Shown piece by piece: positions 15,954 through 24,338 of a DNA stretch of 45,893 nucleotides (position 1 is the first letter of the stretch; every line of letters starts with the position of its first letter). Location: contig JAVBLX010000138.1 in NCBI GenBank assembly GCA_031553075.1, positions 1 through 45,893 of the forward strand, read 5' to 3'. This DNA is from DIGJ01 sp031553075. Its GTDB lineage: Bacteria > Bacillota > Clostridia > Lachnospirales > Lachnospiraceae. Under the pieces are notes generated by a model, which did no database searches, had not been told where the DNA came from, and saw nothing but the letters and a program-made list of their open reading frames with translations. Made by a program: the position numbers and the translations under genes.

Positions 15954-16937
15954 TCAGTGAGGCTGAAGCACTATTCGCCCCATGGACCCCCCCTCCACAA
16001 TGGAGGTATATATAATCTGATTTTCCGGTTTCTTCCCAGCAATGAGGGCCAAAAGATTTTTTGCCGCAATTTTCCCCCAATCCTCCAGGGAATAGTTAAT
16101 GGTCGTCAATCTTGGATTTAGATAACCGGACAGCTCAATATTGTCAAAACCGATTACGTGGATATCTTCCCCAATGGCATAGGTAGTCTGATTAAAATAA
16201 TCATACATTCCGATTACCATTTCATCATTAAAGCTGATAATCGCTGCGTCCTTCAATCCTTTACTCACGATATAAGCAGCAGCCCGGGCACCGGAACGCT
16301 TGGTAAAGTCTCCATCCACCACCTCATAGGTTGCCTCTGGATGATCAGAGAAAAAATCTTTGGCCGCCTTAAACCGCATATCGGCATCATGGGTTCCGGC
16401 GGGACCAGTCAGGATATAGAAAAAGCGAAATCCCCTTGCATAGCTGTATTCAAGGGCATGCATAATCCCACCTTCATTGTCCAGCAAAACCTGACTGACC
16501 AAAGGATTATTGTCCATTTTCCGGTCCAAAACAACAATGGGTTGTTTCTGGGTTGTGTATTTCATTAACATCTCATCTGAAAAATCATGGTCTAAAATAA
16601 TGGCTCCATCTAACATTCTGTCTTCCAAAAGCCGCTGAGAATTTCTTCCATTGCATACCACCACGGAATATCCCGCCTGAAACAAAGTCTCTTCCATTCC
16701 CTCAATCAGCCGGCTATAAAAAGAACCGCTGAACGTAGAGAGAAAGATTCCAATAATCTCACTCTTTTTTCTTTTCAGGTTTCTTGCCGCGCCGTTAGGA
16801 ACGTAATCCAGTTCCTTGGCAATTGACAAAACCCGTTCTCTTGTTTCTTCCGAAATAATAGGATTCCCATTTAATGCATATGAAACGGTTGAAATAGATA
16901 CGTTGGCTCTTTTTGCGATGTCTTTAATGGTGACCAT
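15954..16937 (-). CDS. LacI family transcriptional regulator of the sugar locus
   Basis: This 327-residue protein has a standard LacI helix-turn-helix, TIKDIAKRANVSISTVSYAL, a hinge helix with AARNLKRKKSE, and a periplasmic-binding-like effector domain ending VEGGSMGRIVLQ. AGGAGG lies just before the ATG. It sits 12 bp after the GH94 gene and before the GH3 gene in one operon. Two identical GAAACGTTTC palindromes in the divergent promoters at 20.3 and 20.5 kb are its likely operators, so it should repress both arms until a gluco-oligosaccharide or glucose derivative binds. Confidence 0.94.
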   Translation of the reverse strand: MVTIKDIAKRANVSISTVSYALNGNPIISEETRERVLSIAKELDYVPNGAARNLKRKKSEIIGIFLSTFSGSFYSRLIEGMEETLFQAGYSVVVCNGRNSQRLLEDRMLDGAIILDHDFSDEMLMKYTTQKQPIVVLDRKMDNNPLVSQVLLDNEGGIMHALEYSYARGFRFFYILTGPAGTHDADMRFKAAKDFFSDHPEATYEVVDGDFTKRSGARAAAYIVSKGLKDAAIISFNDEMVIGMYDYFNQTTYAIGEDIHVIGFDNIELSGYLNPRLTTINYSLEDWGKIAAKNLLALIAGKKPENQIIYTSIVEGGSMGRIVLQPH

Positions 16938-16949
16938 GCCAATCCTCCT

Positions 16950-19900
16950 CTAACAATAAACTCGAACTATATTTTCCTGTTCCAAAGATAAACGTTCCAT
17001 AAACCGCTTTTTGTCCACCACTGCTCCACCTTCTCGATACGTTTCCAACATGGGAGCAAATTCAATCGGCTTATCATTTATCAAAACTTCTCTTATCATT
17101 TTACCTGATTTCAGGTAAAATTCATATACCACTTTATATTCTTCTATATTTAATTGAAAGGATATATTCAACATATCTTCCGGCAGTACGGGATCAATAA
17201 TCAGACTGGATTTTGTCTGGCGAATCCCCAAACAGTTACAGATTAACTGATGGATAAAGATTCCCGGTCCGCTGGAATACAACCGCCAACCACCTTTTAC
17301 CGCCTTGCTGCCATTCTTTAGCTTATCATAGTCCACTTCAAAGCGGGTCAGAAAATCACCATCCGAGCTGCTAAAGTATAGATTACTCTGCCTTGGTGCC
17401 GCATTTTGCACCTTTTCTTCCAGACCTATGGGAGTAATCTTCTCCAATGCATCCATTCCCTTTTCTCCCAAGCCAAACTTGGTCAGTGCCTGAGAATACC
17501 GTACATTAGAATGTACATACAGTAACCCGATTTCACGTCCAAAATTTGCCGCCAGCTCGCCTCGTTTGAAATGTCTCATTTCTCCCCGACGGTATTCCAC
17601 CGGCTCACTCATCAGGCGAACTCCATCCGGAAAGGTCAAATACTGGTCAATAAGCTCCAGGTGTTGTTCCGCCAACTCTTTGGTAAACAGCCCGGCAATG
17701 ATAGCGCGGGTCATTGGCAGAAGACGATATTTTATTCCAGTACTTTCATCCTCCGGGTGAAGTAGATAGGAAATATCTCCCGGCTCTTTCATAAGCGCAA
17801 AGCCAGATATCACCTTATCTTTTATCAGATATCTATAAAAGTCTTCTTTTATACCACTGGTAAACGTCTCTATTTCCTCCTGCCACTCTGGATCAAAATC
17901 TTTTAACAGCTCACCAAAGGATTTCATCGTTTCATAGGTAAGAGCCACGGTCCAGCTACTGATAAGAGAGCTTCTAAGCTGAGGGTTGGCTGGCTGGAGC
18001 GTGTCATCCCAATCACCATTTCCATAATTAGAAAGAGCCGTACCATACATCAAATTCTTTTTGATGTATCCCAGTTGAAGAAGGACATGTTCCTTCAGTG
18101 TCTGGGTCTCATTGGTGAATGCTTTGGTTTCCACCTGGGTATAGGGAAGCTCTTTATTTAATATCTCAAAATCGCCGGTTGCCTGAAGATAATCCGTTAG
18201 CGCCTTCAAGGGCCATACAATAATATCTCCATGACTTTCTTCCTGCTGAATTTGAAAATACTGATCAAACATAAACCATTGAGGCCAATTTCCTGTTTCC
18301 AAATATTGATGAGAATATACCGTTTCAAGAATCTCACGAATATCTTCGTAATGCCCCAAGGCAATGCTAAGCTCCAACGGCCCCTGACATACATCCCTGG
18401 TTCCCCAGGCAGCACCTTGAAACTGCTCTACCCCATGAGGTGATTTATAATGAAACAATGCATTATGAGCAAACCAGTATACAGTGGCATTCAGGCGGAA
18501 AATCCGGTTAAAATCCTCTTGAATATGAAACTCTCTTGTAAATTCCTTAAATATTTTCTCATAGTGATCTTTTTCCAGCGCAAAAGAATTTATCGGGGAA
18601 AAGTTAATCTCTCCAGCAGCTGAACCAGTAAAAATCATATGAAATCCACTGTTCTTTTCTATTTTCAATACCAGCAAATGGGCATTTCGTTTTCTTCCAT
18701 CCTGATAAAAAATCCCGTCATCAATCATCTCAAACTCGGTATCCAGCACCCTTATCCCATACTTAACACCCGGCACGATTTTCTCCGAAAAGGCATCCTG
18801 ATGGGGAGTGATGTATATTTTTTCTCCATCCTGTTTAACGGTTCCCGGTTCTTGATTTTCGTCGTTTCCTCCGACGATATAATTGGTCACAATAAAATCA
18901 TACCGCTTTCCCTTTTGAGAGGAGAGAACCATATGAACCTCTGGAAATTCTACCGTCGTATAGGTAGTGATTTCCAGTATGTCATCCAAAATTTTATAGT
19001 ACCATCTCCCATAATTTGCTCCCACTTCAAACAAGGAAGGTACCGCCAGCAGGAAAAGCTTTCCCCCTTCCCGTATCCATATTCGCTGGCCAGAGGTATG
19101 CAAAAGATTAAGATGATTTCTATTATTAGAAAGAAGCATATGGTTGCTTGTGTTGCCCAGTACAATTTGAGAATTAAAAACACCATACATATAGCATGTC
19201 GATGCTATGGTATTTTCCTTACCGGAAGATGCGTTCAGATTCATTACCATATGGGCATGAGGACGTTCTGTCAAAAGCTCCTTTTCTTTCAATACTACAT
19301 GACTGTAATCAGGGAGAAAAAAGGAAAGTGAGAGACTATCTTCTTCCATTTGAAATCTCTTTTTCGGGTACATACTGTCCAATTCTGCTTCTGAAAAAGC
19401 TTGGGATTCCAAATAAGAATATGGCGTACGGCACACCAGCTCCTGCTTTGTCCATTCGATTGCTTTCGGGATGGCTGAATATGACCTCAATACTTCCTCA
19501 TCAATACCTGCAGCTTCATTTGCATGAGACTTATCTGCAAGAAAGTGTCCATAAAAGATAACTTTCTCATCCTTCTCTTTCAAATTAATCACTGGAGATT
19601 GAAGAGCGGCATAAGCAAATTCATACTGGTATACTTCATTGGATAAGGTTTCTTTCGTTAATGCCTCTGGGATTCCAGATTCCCTGGAAGAAATTCCAAA
19701 AAACTGAAAACCATCGGTGGAGAAAGCACGGGCTCCTGTCACAGCTCCCAATTGAAGATAAGGATTTCCTGTCGACATGAGCTGGTTTTGCCGGGCATTA
19801 ATAATGGGACCATACCCCTCTTCTTCCTTGATACAATAATCAATATACTGGCTGATATAGGCTTCATTGGACATGACAGCGTCCTTATCTCCCAGTCCTA

Positions 19901-20261
19901 AGTCCTGTCCTAAAATAACATCCACTTGTCCCTCGCCAGAAAGATCAATGGTCCAAAACCATATGTTTTCTTTTGCCAATGACAAGGTTACCTGATAGGA
20001 AACACCTTCGTAATCTCCTTGAAAGCACGCTTGATTTTTGCTGTAGCTGAAAACAGAGTTTGATTTTATCCCTATCATAGGTACATATTTTATTTCATTT
20101 TTGCCGATAATCCTAAGATATAAGTTCATCAAAGAGCCATCCAAAGGAGTTCCCATTAATTGATTGATCATCAAATTTTTGTGAGATATCTTATAAATAT
20201 CTCCCGTGCGCAAAAACTCAAAACTGGTATTACCCCATTCTACCTTTATTGTTTCTCTCAT
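16950..20261 (-). CDS. GH94 phosphorylase, probable 1,2-beta-oligoglucan phosphorylase
   Basis: This 1103-residue cytosolic enzyme shows GH94 features: FQGAAWGTRDVCQGPLEL, YSHQYLETGNWPQW, the catalytic acid region NYGNGDWDDTLQP (about residue 748), and SNVRYSQALTKFGLGEKGMD. Cellobiose phosphorylases are near 800 residues; a length around 1100 is typical of 1,2-beta-oligoglucan phosphorylase, such as Listeria Lin1839, which releases glucose 1-phosphate from sophoro-oligosaccharides. Adjacent GH3, LacI and ABC importer genes match the Listeria and Lachnoclostridium loci. A GGAG site lies 8 nt before the ATG. The family is firm; linkage specificity is inferred from length and context. Confidence 0.88.
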   Translation of the reverse strand: MRETIKVEWGNTSFEFLRTGDIYKISHKNLMINQLMGTPLDGSLMNLYLRIIGKNEIKYVPMIGIKSNSVFSYSKNQACFQGDYEGVSYQVTLSLAKENIWFWTIDLSGEGQVDVILGQDLGLGDKDAVMSNEAYISQYIDYCIKEEEGYGPIINARQNQLMSTGNPYLQLGAVTGARAFSTDGFQFFGISSRESGIPEALTKETLSNEVYQYEFAYAALQSPVINLKEKDEKVIFYGHFLADKSHANEAAGIDEEVLRSYSAIPKAIEWTKQELVCRTPYSYLESQAFSEAELDSMYPKKRFQMEEDSLSLSFFLPDYSHVVLKEKELLTERPHAHMVMNLNASSGKENTIASTCYMYGVFNSQIVLGNTSNHMLLSNNRNHLNLLHTSGQRIWIREGGKLFLLAVPSLFEVGANYGRWYYKILDDILEITTYTTVEFPEVHMVLSSQKGKRYDFIVTNYIVGGNDENQEPGTVKQDGEKIYITPHQDAFSEKIVPGVKYGIRVLDTEFEMIDDGIFYQDGRKRNAHLLVLKIEKNSGFHMIFTGSAAGEINFSPINSFALEKDHYEKIFKEFTREFHIQEDFNRIFRLNATVYWFAHNALFHYKSPHGVEQFQGAAWGTRDVCQGPLELSIALGHYEDIREILETVYSHQYLETGNWPQWFMFDQYFQIQQEESHGDIIVWPLKALTDYLQATGDFEILNKELPYTQVETKAFTNETQTLKEHVLLQLGYIKKNLMYGTALSNYGNGDWDDTLQPANPQLRSSLISSWTVALTYETMKSFGELLKDFDPEWQEEIETFTSGIKEDFYRYLIKDKVISGFALMKEPGDISYLLHPEDESTGIKYRLLPMTRAIIAGLFTKELAEQHLELIDQYLTFPDGVRLMSEPVEYRRGEMRHFKRGELAANFGREIGLLYVHSNVRYSQALTKFGLGEKGMDALEKITPIGLEEKVQNAAPRQSNLYFSSSDGDFLTRFEVDYDKLKNGSKAVKGGWRLYSSGPGIFIHQLICNCLGIRQTKSSLIIDPVLPEDMLNISFQLNIEEYKVVYEFYLKSGKMIREVLINDKPIEFAPMLETYREGGAVVDKKRFMERLSLEQENIVRVYC

Positions 20262-20308
20262 ATTTTAAGCTCCAATCTGTATAAGTTTCTGTGTAAGCTC
20301 GTTTCACC

Positions 20309-20370
20309 GAAACGTTTCTATTTAAAAATTCCCTGTTTAATATATTACACTTTATAAAGGTATAAGTCAA
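20309..20370 (-). promoter_or_regulatory. GH94-lacI-GH3 operon promoter and LacI operator
   Basis: On the minus strand TTGACT (20365-20370) and TAATAT (20342-20347) are 17 nt apart. The perfect palindrome GAAACGTTTC at 20309-20318 lies just downstream of the initiation region, about 50 bp before the GH94 start. The same palindrome recurs in the divergent promoter. Confidence 0.82.
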
Positions 20371-20433
20371 TGGTTTTTTGAATTTGTTTTAGTATAATTA
20401 GACAAAGAAAATTGTTTTTTTATAAAAAAAGTG

Positions 20434-20479
20434 TTGTAATTTTAAAAGCAATGTAGTATTATGGTTACAGAAACGTTTC
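20434..20479 (+). promoter_or_regulatory. Sugar importer operon promoter and LacI operator
   Basis: TTGTAA (20434-20439) and TATTAT (20457-20462) are 17 nt apart on the plus strand. The palindrome GAAACGTTTC at 20470-20479 covers the predicted start site, an ideal place for LacI repression. The flanking base pair differs from the copy at 20309, but the 10-bp core is identical. Confidence 0.82.
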
Positions 20480-20505
20480 AATAGAAATTTGAAGGAGGTG
20501 CTTTT

Positions 20506-21405
20506 TTGAAACGAAATCAGCTTTCTAAAACGAAATTTTGGGGTTACGTCTTTTTATCCCCCTGGCTCATTTATATGGCAGTATTTTTAATCTATCCATT
20601 TGCCACCGCCATCAGTAATTCCTTTATGTCCTTCGATTCTATTGACAAATTCCATATCCGCTTTACCGGACTGGGAAACTGGATTGCGGTACTCTCCGAT
20701 CAACTGTTTCGGAAATCAATGGTGAACATTATTTACAACCAGGTCATTTTCATCACTCTGACCTTTGTGGTATCTTTGGCAACAGCCATGCTGTTAAGTG
20801 CACCAAAGAAGATAAATTCCATCTTCCGCACCATATACTTTTTGCCAGTTATTACTTCCATTTCAGTCGGCATGATGGTATTTAACTACTTTATAGTAGG
20901 AACCGGAGGTCCCATACAGCGGATTCTTCTGTCTCTAGGGTTGATTGACAAAGCGTTTATCTGGACCGTGTCCAAAACCTTACCAATGCCCCTTCTGGCA
21001 CTGTTTAGTACCTGGAAGTGGTTTGGTATCCAGATGATTATCTTCATCGGAGGAATTGCCAACATTGATCAGTCGGTATATGAAGCCGCCAGTATTGATG
21101 GTGCCAGCAAACTGAAAAGTGCTTTTAAAATTACCCTTCCCCTTTTACGGGATCAGATTATCTTTGTATTAACTATGAACATTATCAATGGTATGCAGAT
21201 GTTTACTGAAGTCTATATGAACTTCGATGTGTCCGGTGGTGTGGGCAATGCAGCGTTGACTCCGGTATTATACCTTTATAAGGCTGCTTTTCAGGATCGG
21301 GATATCGGCTATGCTTCTACCATTGGTATCTTCCTTGCCATCATTATATTTATTGCGACAAACTTGCAGATGAAAATTACCGATAGGAGGGACGACGATG
21401 TCTAA
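20506..21405 (+). CDS. Sugar ABC transporter permease (UgpA/LacF type)
   Basis: This 299-residue membrane protein starts with TTG, preceded 7 nt upstream by AAGGAGG. The first helix is FLSPWLIYMAVFLIYPF, followed by five more. The family EAA loop that contacts the ATPase is YEAASIDGASKLKSAFKITLPLL. It forms the import channel with the second permease. No sugar ATPase gene is nearby, so the pair probably uses a shared MsmX-like ATPase encoded elsewhere, as is common in Firmicutes. It overlaps the next gene by 8 nt. Confidence 0.95.
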   Translation: MKRNQLSKTKFWGYVFLSPWLIYMAVFLIYPFATAISNSFMSFDSIDKFHIRFTGLGNWIAVLSDQLFRKSMVNIIYNQVIFITLTFVVSLATAMLLSAPKKINSIFRTIYFLPVITSISVGMMVFNYFIVGTGGPIQRILLSLGLIDKAFIWTVSKTLPMPLLALFSTWKWFGIQMIIFIGGIANIDQSVYEAASIDGASKLKSAFKITLPLLRDQIIFVLTMNIINGMQMFTEVYMNFDVSGGVGNAALTPVLYLYKAAFQDRDIGYASTIGIFLAIIIFIATNLQMKITDRRDDDV

Positions 21406-22216
21406 GAAGCTGTTATCCATATTAAAATACACCATTCTTTGTCTCGGTGCTGTGATTGTAATGGCTCCCTTTCTTATTATGGTCATCAACTCCATGAAGC
21501 CAGGAAACGAAATTTTTACTGCCCCTATGGCACTTCCTTCCAAAATTACTTTTAGCGGGTACGTGGATGTATTTGCCAAGCTGAACATTGGTCGATTGTT
21601 TTTAAATTCCATTTTTATCTCCACCAGCGTAACGGCATTAAATGTATTTTTAAGTATTTCCGTGGCCTATGGCATTTTAAAATGCAACATTACCCACAAA
21701 AATGCATGGCGAACCCTGATTTTATCTTCCATGATGCTGCCATCGGTATTGCTTTTGGTTCCTCAGTATCAGATGTTTTTCCAATGGGGATGGCTCAACA
21801 GTTTTAAGGTTATGATTTTACCCGTCAGCTTAAGTGCTTACAATATCTTTCTGATGATGCAGTTTGTCAAAAGTATTGATGATGCCTTTTTGGAGGCAGC
21901 CCGTATTGACGGCGGAAATGAGTTTTATATTTTAACCCGTATCGTCATTCCCTTGTCCATGCCAGCCATTTCCACTGTGGCGATTTTAACCTTTATGGAT
22001 TCCTGGAACGACTTTATGCGTCCTTTACTTTATATGTCCGATCAAAACAAAATGACCTTACAGCTTGCTATTTTCCGCTTTAAGACCTTGATTCCAAACG
22101 GACAATTCCAGCAGCTCTGGGCTGCCACTACATTAGTAACTTTACCGGTTGTCATTGCTTTTTTACTTGTACAAAAGAATTTTATCAAAGCATTCACCGG
22201 TGTTGGTTTGAAATAG
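21398..22216 (+). CDS. Sugar ABC transporter permease (UgpE/LacG type)
   Basis: This 272-residue protein has a first helix ILCLGAVIVMAPFLIMVI and the EAA loop FLEAARIDGGNEFYILTRIVIPL, with the C-terminal helix and tail VQKNFIKAFTGVGLK typical of MalG/LacG-type permeases. The start overlaps the first permease gene, with GGAGG upstream inside it. The two permeases plus the binding protein at 22.9 kb make the importer. Confidence 0.95.
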   Translation: MSKKLLSILKYTILCLGAVIVMAPFLIMVINSMKPGNEIFTAPMALPSKITFSGYVDVFAKLNIGRLFLNSIFISTSVTALNVFLSISVAYGILKCNITHKNAWRTLILSSMMLPSVLLLVPQYQMFFQWGWLNSFKVMILPVSLSAYNIFLMMQFVKSIDDAFLEAARIDGGNEFYILTRIVIPLSMPAISTVAILTFMDSWNDFMRPLLYMSDQNKMTLQLAIFRFKTLIPNGQFQQLWAATTLVTLPVVIAFLLVQKNFIKAFTGVGLK

Positions 22217-22228
22217 GAGGGAATTCAT

Positions 22229-22744
22229 ATGAAAAAGAAAGCATTCATTGCTGCCATTGTTCTCATCCTTGTGTTAATTGCTACTTACAGCCTTTCCTGG
22301 TTCAAGGTCTATCGCATGACAGAAGGATATTACCAGCAGGCGGAAGCGAATTTTGAAAAAGGGAAATATGCCCTGGCATTAAAGGGTGGCAATGACTTTG
22401 CTACTGGTGAATTTATCGGAGCTTACCAACAGGTAATTGAAGCCTGGGAGGGAAAAGGTGTTTTTCCACACCCTGGTATCTATTATCAGGCAAAAGAAAT
22501 GGCTGACTTAATTATCCAAAAACAACTCACCCCCAAGGACATTGATGCCATGGTGAAAAAATATTTAAAACAGGATAAACGTTATTTGGATACAGCACTC
22601 TTTCGAAAAGCAGAGATTTATCAGGAAGAAGGAAATACCGCAAAAGCCATTGAAGCCTATGAAACCATTATTGAAGTATTTTCTATCAAAAAAGACCTGG
22701 CCGAAAAGGCTCAGGAGAGAATTGACCAGTTAAAGGAATCTTAA
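22229..22744 (+). CDS. Membrane-anchored TPR-like protein in the sugar operon
   Basis: This 171-residue protein has one N-terminal helix (AFIAAIVLILVLIATYSL) and no lipobox, so it is probably a signal anchor. The rest is helical, with a TPR-like pair: YYQQAEANFEKGKYALALK and ALFRKAEIYQEEGNTAKAIEAYETIIEVF. It follows the second permease by 12 bp with GGAGG in the gap and precedes the binding-protein gene, so it belongs to the operon. Its role is unknown; it may organise the binding protein or permeases on the outer face. Such proteins are not part of standard sugar importers. Confidence 0.75.
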   Translation: MKKKAFIAAIVLILVLIATYSLSWFKVYRMTEGYYQQAEANFEKGKYALALKGGNDFATGEFIGAYQQVIEAWEGKGVFPHPGIYYQAKEMADLIIQKQLTPKDIDAMVKKYLKQDKRYLDTALFRKAEIYQEEGNTAKAIEAYETIIEVFSIKKDLAEKAQERIDQLKES

Positions 22745-22896
22745 ACACGTTTTCATTGGTCAGAGCTTATTTAAAAATCAATTGCTCTCTTCTGTCTCTC
22801 CCACGAAGCGGAATGCACAGACCTGCACAAGCAATTTTCAAATATGTTCTGGGACCTTGAAATAAATCACTTTCTATTATTTAAGGAGGAAAAAAC

Positions 22897-24258
22897 ATGA
22901 AAAAAACATTAGCATTAGTACTTACCGCTGCCCTTTTAATGGGTTCCCTTTCGGCTTGCGGTTCCAGCAACAAACAAGAAACACCAGCACCTGAAACGCC
23001 TGTTGTTACCGAAGAAGGCACCGACGCACCAGCAGAGGAGGAAGCCGATGCCCCCGTAGCGGAAGCAGTTGCCGGTGACGTAACAGACAAAATAGTCGTT
23101 GCCGTTCCAGAAGGTGATTTCGTATCCTTTATGAACGAAAAGGCAGTTCCAAAATTTAATGAAAAATACCCTAATGTAACCGTTGAAGTAATTTCCGACA
23201 AAGAAATTGATACTCAGATTTCCGCCGGAAATACACCAAACGTATATACCGGCGGCTTCGGAGCAAGAGGTATGCGTTATGCACAGGCTGGTGTTTTAGT
23301 TCCTTTAAACAATTTCCAGGGCTATGACGATATCATGGGCCGGGTTGACGACAACTATGTAACACAGTTTGATGATTATAATTTCTATGTGCCTTGGACC
23401 ATTACCACCACTATGATGGTATATAATAAAGAATTATTTGCACAGGCTGGATTAGACCCGGAAAACCCACCAAAGACCATGGAAGAATTCTTAAAATGCG
23501 CGGAAGCCATTGATAACCTTGGTCCAGATATCTACGGAACCTGCTTCTGGAATATTGCCCTTGCATGGGGCGGCTGGTACTGGGATATGCTCGCACCAAT
23601 CTACTACAACTTTAATGGCGGACAATATCAGTTAATGAACAGCACCGGAACCGACATTGTTTTTGATAAACCAGAGGCTAAAATGGCTGATTTCATGCAG
23701 TTCCTTGTTGATGCACAGAAATTTGCACCTCCTACCATGGATGATGATAACTCTTTCTTCAAACGTAACGTAGGTATGTGGCTCCAATTTGGATATGGCT
23801 GGAAAGCTAATATGAAGGGTGCGGCTGATCACGAAATGGAAATCGGAAAAGATATCGGAATCGCTCCAATCCCAGTTTTAAATGAAGGAGATACTCCTTA
23901 CTCTACCTTAGGCGGAAATGGATTAATTATTTTCAAATCTGATGAGCAAAAACAGAACTTAAGCTGGGAATTCATTAAAGTTCTTATGGAAGATGAATTG
24001 AATTTAGACGCATGTAAATTATTAGGACAGCTTCCGAGCTTAACTTCATTACAGGGTAATGAATATTTCCAGCAGGTATCCGAAATGCCTTTTGTAAATC
24101 AGACATTAACGGCTATACAGCCAGAACCATTTGGCGAAGCTGACACCATTGCAAATCATGTATTACAGACGCTTCAGGCTGTTGTGGTTGATGGCGGAAC
24201 CTCCATTGAGGATGCGCTGCCTAAACTGGCTGAAGATGCACGGGCGGAGATTAAATAG
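22897..24258 (+). CDS. Sugar ABC transporter solute-binding lipoprotein
   Basis: This 453-residue protein begins with a lipoprotein signal ending in LSACGSS, followed by a low-complexity Ala/Pro/Glu linker. The mature part is a cluster B (MalE-like) binding protein, with KIVVAVPEGDFVSFMNE, NVYTGGFGARGMRYAQAG, TTTMMVYNKELFAQAGLD and a Trp-rich cleft (AWGGWYWDM). It has AAGGAGG upstream. By context it should bind beta-1,2-linked gluco-oligosaccharides, as Lin1841 does in Listeria. The 152-bp gap before it holds no obvious gene or terminator. Confidence 0.95.
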   Translation: MKKTLALVLTAALLMGSLSACGSSNKQETPAPETPVVTEEGTDAPAEEEADAPVAEAVAGDVTDKIVVAVPEGDFVSFMNEKAVPKFNEKYPNVTVEVISDKEIDTQISAGNTPNVYTGGFGARGMRYAQAGVLVPLNNFQGYDDIMGRVDDNYVTQFDDYNFYVPWTITTTMMVYNKELFAQAGLDPENPPKTMEEFLKCAEAIDNLGPDIYGTCFWNIALAWGGWYWDMLAPIYYNFNGGQYQLMNSTGTDIVFDKPEAKMADFMQFLVDAQKFAPPTMDDDNSFFKRNVGMWLQFGYGWKANMKGAADHEMEIGKDIGIAPIPVLNEGDTPYSTLGGNGLIIFKSDEQKQNLSWEFIKVLMEDELNLDACKLLGQLPSLTSLQGNEYFQQVSEMPFVNQTLTAIQPEPFGEADTIANHVLQTLQAVVVDGGTSIEDALPKLAEDARAEIK

Positions 24259-24268
24259 ATTATTTTCA

Positions 24269-24314
24269 AAAAAGGCTTTGTTGAGGAGTGCCTATGCTCC
24301 CCAACAAAGCCTTT
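24269..24314. terminator. Bidirectional terminator
   Basis: AAAGGCTTTGTTG (24271-24283) and GGAG pair with CTCC and CAACAAAGCCTTT (24302-24314). On the minus strand the stem is followed by a T-run, terminating the ABC exporter operon; on the plus strand it ends the sugar importer operon. Confidence 0.92.
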
Positions 24315-24338
24315 AATATAAATGGATTTTATTACCTG

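Noticed and set aside
20309..20479. GAAACGTTTC palindromes as CcpA cre sites
   Set aside because: They resemble cre boxes, but identical copies in both arms of a locus with its own LacI regulator fit local control better; dual use cannot be excluded.
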